DNA from: JBFWUW01 sp050247075 | Lineage (GTDB): Bacteria > Planctomycetota > Planctomycetia > Pirellulales > JBFWUW01 | Direction: 5' to 3' | DNA: 64,000 nt | Assembly: GCA_050247075.1 (NCBI GenBank) | Contig: JBFWUW010000008.1 | Location: forward strand, 62,001-126,000 | Part shown: one piece after another, positions 60,054 through 64,000 of the stretch | Layout of the letters: every line of letters starts with the position of its first letter | How positions within the stretch are numbered: position 1 is the stretch's first letter | Translations under genes and position numbers: made by a program | Notes under the pieces: model-generated | The model's database searches: none | Told to the model about the DNA's origin: nothing | The model's input: the letters and a program-made list of their open reading frames with translations, nothing else

Positions 60054-60851
60054 TCACGCTGACTCTGCCGGCGAGTCGCCGGCAGATGGCGGCTGCAACT
60101 TGCGCAGTTCGTCGCGCAGGTGGGCGGCTTCCTCAAACCGCTCTTCCGCCACCGCCGTATTGAGTTGTTCATGCAGAGCGGCGACTTTGGCCGCGCGGCG
60201 GCCGGAAGGGGAACGCTCGGCGACTTCCTCGCGCCAGCGCTGCAAGAACAGCAGGTCCTGGCAATCCTCGGCCCGTTGCGTTTGCGAGTATTCCTCCAGA
60301 AAGTCCTGAATGCCTTGAATACCGTGGTCGATCACGCCGATGGCACCAACCACGTCGCCCGCTTCCAGCAGCGGCGTGGCGACCGCCCGCGCGTGCATCA
60401 TGGTGACATAGGGCCGCCATTGGTCGAACCGCAGCTTGTCTGCCTGCTGGGCCGCGTATTGCCGCACAAAGGTGAACAGCCGCAAATTGCGCAGCGTATC
60501 GCGGGCGCACAGTTCGTAACGCTTCAGGCTCCAAAAACAGCGGTAGCGATAGTAGTATTGGTTCCCCTCGCGCAGCAGAATTTGGCAATCGCGCGAGTCG
60601 AGCCGGAATTCCGCCTGGTCGGTGGCGGCATCGCCCGACTCGCGTTGCCGCTGCTGATAGAAGTGCAGCCACGACTCGCAGCCATTGGGGCGCTGGCCGT
60701 CTGGCCGGCCATCCATCTGCATTTGTAATACGCCCAGATCCAACCGCATTTGAATCTTTTCGCGGCCGTCGTCGCCATGAATCAGGCGCACTGTCCAGTC
60801 CTCTGGATTGTACGGCCAGGCGTCCAGCAGGTTGGATAGGTCTTGAGACAC
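60054..60851 (-). CDS. UVR-motif protein, otherwise unassigned
   Basis: A 265-aa protein with a GTG start. The C-terminal segment VAALHEQLNTAVAEERFEEA followed by AHLRDELRKLQPP is a UVR motif, as in UvrB, UvrC and McsA, and mediates protein-protein contact. The first ~200 residues (QMRLDLGVLQMQMDGRPDG, CFWSLKRYELCARDTLRNLR, WRPYVTMMHARAVATPLLEA) match no domain I can name, but planctomycete relatives with this layout are common. No McsA-like Cys pairs are present. Confidence 0.78.
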   Translation of the reverse strand: MSQDLSNLLDAWPYNPEDWTVRLIHGDDGREKIQMRLDLGVLQMQMDGRPDGQRPNGCESWLHFYQQRQRESGDAATDQAEFRLDSRDCQILLREGNQYYYRYRCFWSLKRYELCARDTLRNLRLFTFVRQYAAQQADKLRFDQWRPYVTMMHARAVATPLLEAGDVVGAIGVIDHGIQGIQDFLEEYSQTQRAEDCQDLLFLQRWREEVAERSPSGRRAAKVAALHEQLNTAVAEERFEEAAHLRDELRKLQPPSAGDSPAESA

Positions 60852-60934
60852 GCTTCGTGCGCCGGGCGGGTGGACGTTGGGTGGGATTCGGGAACGGTCG
60901 AGGAATTTGGGGTTAACCGTTGGAGGCCGGATTG

Positions 60935-60988
60935 TCGCCGTCGGAGACGGTTCCTACAGGCTGGTCGGCGATGGAATCGCCTCCTACA
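60935..60988 (-). repeat. REP-like A+B doublet, minus orientation
   Basis: Reading plus strand: inverted module B (60935-60958), 6 bases, inverted module A (60965-60988). On the minus strand this is A then B as elsewhere, so the doublet inserts as a unit in either orientation. It lies between the DUF1592 gene and the UVR gene. Confidence 0.85.
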
Positions 60989-61102
60989 GGCGGATAGGCC
61001 CGACGGTTTGACCGTCAGCATGACGATGACTGGCCCGCTCGACAAGGGCGTTCGCCGAGGGCATGCGGCTAGATATCAATGCCACAAACATCGCCGAATT
61101 GC

Positions 61103-63733
61103 CTATTTTGTCTCAAACGCCTCAGATGCCGCAATGAACTGGATCAACGACCGCAGGGTGTAGTCGTTTTTCTTAACGTGCGCCACCGCCGCTTTGACTT
61201 GCAACTGGTCGGCAATGCCCAATTCTCGCCCCAGGGCATAGGTAAACAGCTTGTTGGCCAGGCATTGCAAGAACAAGTCCTCTTGCTTCAAAATCACCCG
61301 TTGCAAGCCCTGAACTCCGACTATCTCCGTGCCATCGGGGAACTTGCTGGAGGCGTCTATTTTCGGATCGTCCCGCTCGATCCGGCCTTTGTAACCAAAG
61401 CCTTCTTGCTCCCGCCATTCGCCGGCGGCGTTGAAATTCTCCAAGGCAAATCCCAAGGGATCAATCTTATTGTGGCAACGGGCACATTGCGCATGCGTGC
61501 GGTGGATTTCCAATCGTTGGCGGACGGTGGCCTTATCCAGGCCCGGCACCTTGGGTGCAATGTCGCCGGCGTTGGCCACCGGCAAGCCGGGATCGGTCCC
61601 CAGAATGTTCTTGAGGATCCAAGTCCCCCGCTTAACAGGCGAGGTCCGCGTGCCGTTGGAAGTGATGGTCAGCACGGAAGCTTGTGTCATCACGCCGCCA
61701 CGTTGCACCCCGTTGGGCAGAGGTACGCGGCGGAAATGGTCGCCGCGCACGTTGGGTATGCCATAAAAGCGGCCCAACCGCTCGTTAATTACGGCAAAGT
61801 CCGACTGCACGAAATTCATCACGCTCAGATCGTTCCGCAAGATCTCCTCAAAGAACGCCCGCGATTCGCCGACGATGGACGTTTCTAAATGGCGGTCGTA
61901 CTTGGGGTACAAGTCGGCGGCCGGCGGATTGGCGCCGACTTCGCGCAGGCCCAGCCACTGCCCGGCAAAGTTTCGGACCAACGCATCCGACTTGGGATCG
62001 GCCAGCAAGCGATCGACTTGGGCGGCCCGTTGCGGCGATTTTCGCAGTTCTCGCTGGCTGGCCAGCTTCAGCAAATCGTCGTCGGGCATCGACGACCACA
62101 AGAAGTACGACAACCGGGCCACTAACTCGTGATCGTTCAGTTTGCGGGCAGACGCCGGCGAATCGTCTGTCGATTGCGCCTGCTTGGACAACGGTTCGGT
62201 CAGGTACAAAAAGTTCGGCGAGACCAGCACCGCCATCAGCGGCGGCTTGATCGCCTGTACGAACGACGGCGCGTCTTTCATCGCCCGATCGTACAACTTG
62301 AGCTTGTCGTCGATCTCGTCCGTCTTCACCGGGCGGCGGTAGGCCCGGCGCATGAACATCTTAATAACCTCGCGGGCGTACTCCCGCTGCTTCGACTTGG
62401 CCCCTTGATTCTTCGATTCGATCAAGATCCGCTGGTGGCTGGGGGGTGGCCAGGATTCATAGACGGGACCTTCGATTTCGATCCAATCGACGTACAACTC
62501 AGGACGGGCAAACACGTCGTGGCCTTGAAACCAAAAATTTTCCAACTCGCGGGGAATGGAGTAGGCGTACTCCATCGTCATTCCGGCCCGTTCGGTGGTA
62601 AAGCGTGCCCGCTGCTCGTAGATTTGCGGCTCTTCCCAGGGCGCGGCCACATCGAACTCGGCAATGGTCTTGGGCTGGCCTCCCAGGTCTTGCACCAGCT
62701 TCAACCGCGGCGGGCCGTAGTCGTACATGCGGTCATCGCGAAAATGTTGCAAGTCGCGCTCAAATTGTTCTTTATGCCAGCGGGCGCCGTTGGGGTTCTC
62801 CTTCATCTGCATTTCCATCCGGTTGGCCAATGCCTTTTCGGCCGACTCCACTACTTCCTGCCGGTTGGGAACGCGGCCCGCCGCGCGGATGCGGATGATG
62901 TACTCGCCAGCATGGGGCATTTGATAGTCGCGGCAGTTCAAGGTTTTGTCCCAATTGGCATGATGCAGCACCTTAAAGCCGTCCCGCACCGGGTTATTGC
63001 CGCCGTTGACAATGGCGTTGTGCTGGTCAAAGCGGACCCGGTTGGAATCGCTATCCCCCGAGTCGACCTCAAACCGCCAGCGGATCGACGAAGGCTGTTC
63101 TCCTTCCACGAGTGCCCGGTCAAGAATTTTTCGGGCGGCATCGAGGTAAAGTTCCAGTTGCAGGGGCGACAGCGTCAGCGCCTGGCCGTTGTTGTCAAAG
63201 CCCCCCGCCGGCGGATCTTGAGGAAAGCCAGAGGTGTCAAAATCGACGCCCACCAGATCGCGGATGGTATTGCGGTACTCCTCGCGATTCAGCCGCCGCA
63301 AGACAATAGCGCTATCGCGGCGGAGCAACTCGGCTTGGGCCATTTGCGCCGTGATCCAATCGACGACCTTGGCAACCTCGTTGGTATTGGGTTGCGGTTC
63401 GCCTTCCGGCGGCATTTCGTGGCTATTTAGTACGTTGACCACCTCGCCCCAACGCTCTTTGCTTCGCAATTCGACAAAGTCATTCGGCAAATGTTGATCG
63501 ACACGGAATTCCCCTTCCTGCTTATCGCCACCATGGCAACGCAGGCAATGCGTCTTCAGAAACGGCCCTATGGTGGCCTTAAACCCCGCATCGTCGGGCT
63601 GAAAGGCCGGCGGCTTGTCTGCGGCACGGAGCATTTCGGCAGTCAACGCTAGAGTCACCGTTAACGACAAGATCGCAATCGGGCTGCGTCCCGATCGAAT
63701 CGAACGAACCAATATTCGGAAAACGTTCGTCAT
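61103..63733 (-). CDS. Secreted c-type cytochrome with DUF1587/1595/1592/1588/1585
   Basis: An 876-aa protein from the ATG at 63733, preceded by GCGGGA. Signal peptide ~1-38, then a planctomycete cytochrome c domain with heme site HCLRCHGGDKQEGEFRVD. Next come DUF1587 (LRRLNREEYRNTIRDLVGVD), an inserted carbohydrate-binding-like region, DUF1595 (MFMRRAYRRPVKTDEIDDKL), DUF1592 (KLNDHELVARLSYFLWSSMP), DUF1588 (QRGGVMTQASVLTITSNGTR) with a second heme-type motif CARCHNKIDP, and DUF1585 at the end. Planctomycetes have many paralogues, often beside a DUF1552 gene, and their substrate is unknown. Confidence 0.92.
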   Translation of the reverse strand: MTNVFRILVRSIRSGRSPIAILSLTVTLALTAEMLRAADKPPAFQPDDAGFKATIGPFLKTHCLRCHGGDKQEGEFRVDQHLPNDFVELRSKERWGEVVNVLNSHEMPPEGEPQPNTNEVAKVVDWITAQMAQAELLRRDSAIVLRRLNREEYRNTIRDLVGVDFDTSGFPQDPPAGGFDNNGQALTLSPLQLELYLDAARKILDRALVEGEQPSSIRWRFEVDSGDSDSNRVRFDQHNAIVNGGNNPVRDGFKVLHHANWDKTLNCRDYQMPHAGEYIIRIRAAGRVPNRQEVVESAEKALANRMEMQMKENPNGARWHKEQFERDLQHFRDDRMYDYGPPRLKLVQDLGGQPKTIAEFDVAAPWEEPQIYEQRARFTTERAGMTMEYAYSIPRELENFWFQGHDVFARPELYVDWIEIEGPVYESWPPPSHQRILIESKNQGAKSKQREYAREVIKMFMRRAYRRPVKTDEIDDKLKLYDRAMKDAPSFVQAIKPPLMAVLVSPNFLYLTEPLSKQAQSTDDSPASARKLNDHELVARLSYFLWSSMPDDDLLKLASQRELRKSPQRAAQVDRLLADPKSDALVRNFAGQWLGLREVGANPPAADLYPKYDRHLETSIVGESRAFFEEILRNDLSVMNFVQSDFAVINERLGRFYGIPNVRGDHFRRVPLPNGVQRGGVMTQASVLTITSNGTRTSPVKRGTWILKNILGTDPGLPVANAGDIAPKVPGLDKATVRQRLEIHRTHAQCARCHNKIDPLGFALENFNAAGEWREQEGFGYKGRIERDDPKIDASSKFPDGTEIVGVQGLQRVILKQEDLFLQCLANKLFTYALGRELGIADQLQVKAAVAHVKKNDYTLRSLIQFIAASEAFETK

Positions 63734-63832
63734 CAAATCCCGCAATTCGGTAATGTGGAGCTAGTGGACAATACAATTCTATTATCTTCGTCGTGGCCGC
63801 CTTTGTCACCCTGTCCCAGCTCTTTCGACGCC

Positions 63833-64000
63833 ATGAATACGCCTCCTTCACGACGCTGGCAATTTGGCCTGAGCAGCTTGCTCTGCATGGTGACGCTCCT
63901 TTCCGTGGCTTTGGCGAAGGTATCGCTCATGCGGCCCGACCGAATCCATTCCCAAGATGAAGCCGTTTCATTGTTGGTGTTGTTTGGCTGTTGTCTCGAT
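63833..64000 (+). CDS. Membrane or secreted protein, 3' end cut by window edge
   Basis: An ATG at 63833 opens a frame that stays open to the right edge (56 codons). It reads MNTPPSRRWQFGLSSLLCMV then TLLSVALAKVSLMR, that is, a short basic start with RRWQFGLSSLL leading into a hydrophobic segment. This RxxQFSLxTLL-type start is common in planctomycete membrane proteins. No more can be said from the fragment. It is divergent from the DUF1592 gene. Confidence 0.6.
   Translation, partial: MNTPPSRRWQFGLSSLLCMVTLLSVALAKVSLMRPDRIHSQDEAVSLLVLFGCCLD

Noticed and set aside
62129..63430. A 433-codon plus-strand frame opposite the DUF1592 cytochrome
   Set aside because: Antisense shadow caused by high GC; the minus frame has clear domains.
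1..64000. CRISPR arrays, tRNA or rRNA genes, integrases and attachment sites
   Set aside because: No regularly spaced identical repeats, T-loop-like sequences with matching acceptor arms, or recombinase genes were seen by eye. A covariance-model scan would be needed to exclude small RNAs.

Overview
The window is GC-rich bacterial chromosome, almost certainly from a Planctomycetota member (Pirellulales-like). Family-level evidence: an 876-aa secreted c-type cytochrome of the DUF1587/1595/1592/1588/1585 architecture, a 2359-aa secreted protein made only of WD40 repeats, a Cys-rich secreted protein, an ARPP-1/DUF6569 protein, a methenyl-H4MPT cyclohydrolase (mch), a cytochrome b fused to a diheme cytochrome c with a TAT-type Rieske partner, and many signal-peptide proteins of unknown function. 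No rRNA, tRNA, CRISPR array, integrase or transposase gene was seen. About 45 protein genes are supported, mostly single genes or pairs rather than long operons.

Layout. 0-12 kb: ABC-F ATPase (cut by the left edge), TonB-like protein, TPR protein, DUF3309 peptide, cysC, an ICMT-type membrane methyltransferase, an ABC-2 permease, a GNAT/Rieske-ferredoxin pair and an LpxL-type acyltransferase. 12-26.6 kb: HD-GYP phosphodiesterase, HTTM protein, a nuoA-nuoC-nuoD cluster lacking nuoB, planctomycete hypotheticals, HEAT, ARPP-1 and AAA+ proteins, and fabH. 26.6-28.4 kb: a gene-poor stretch carrying one lower-GC, immunity-like gene. 28.4-39.2 kb: rsmG, Rieske/cytochrome b-c, glcE-glcF, mch, Cys-rich protein, fliG and a TAT-exported sugar isomerase-like protein. 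39.3-46.4 kb: the giant WD40 gene. 46.7-64 kb: SUKH and HDOD proteins, a ceramidase-like hydrolase, a LOG-family protein, YjbQ, a membrane-anchored patatin, an SGNH-amidohydrolase fusion, a UVR-motif protein, the DUF1592 cytochrome, and a new plus-strand gene cut by the right edge.

Themes. Respiration is represented by complex I subunits, the Rieske/cytochrome b-c pair and the DUF1592 cytochrome. C1/C2 oxidation is represented by mch and glcEF. Second-messenger and signalling domains are HD-GYP and HDOD. The genes form no single obvious pathway.

The most unusual features are structural. (1) A dispersed REP-like family appears at about twelve intergenic loci. Its two ~25-bp hairpin modules (A and B) both begin TGTAGGAG and are usually joined head-to-tail with a 4-7 nt spacer. 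At two genes the TGTAG head supplies the stop codon. (2) A ~151-bp MITE-like element with perfect 19-bp terminal inverted repeats sits between two ~85% identical copies of the cysC end/next-gene start junction. (3) The giant WD40 protein reads as 56 blades, with a 3-blade super-repeat in its first part and an ~328-residue 8-blade super-repeat in its second.
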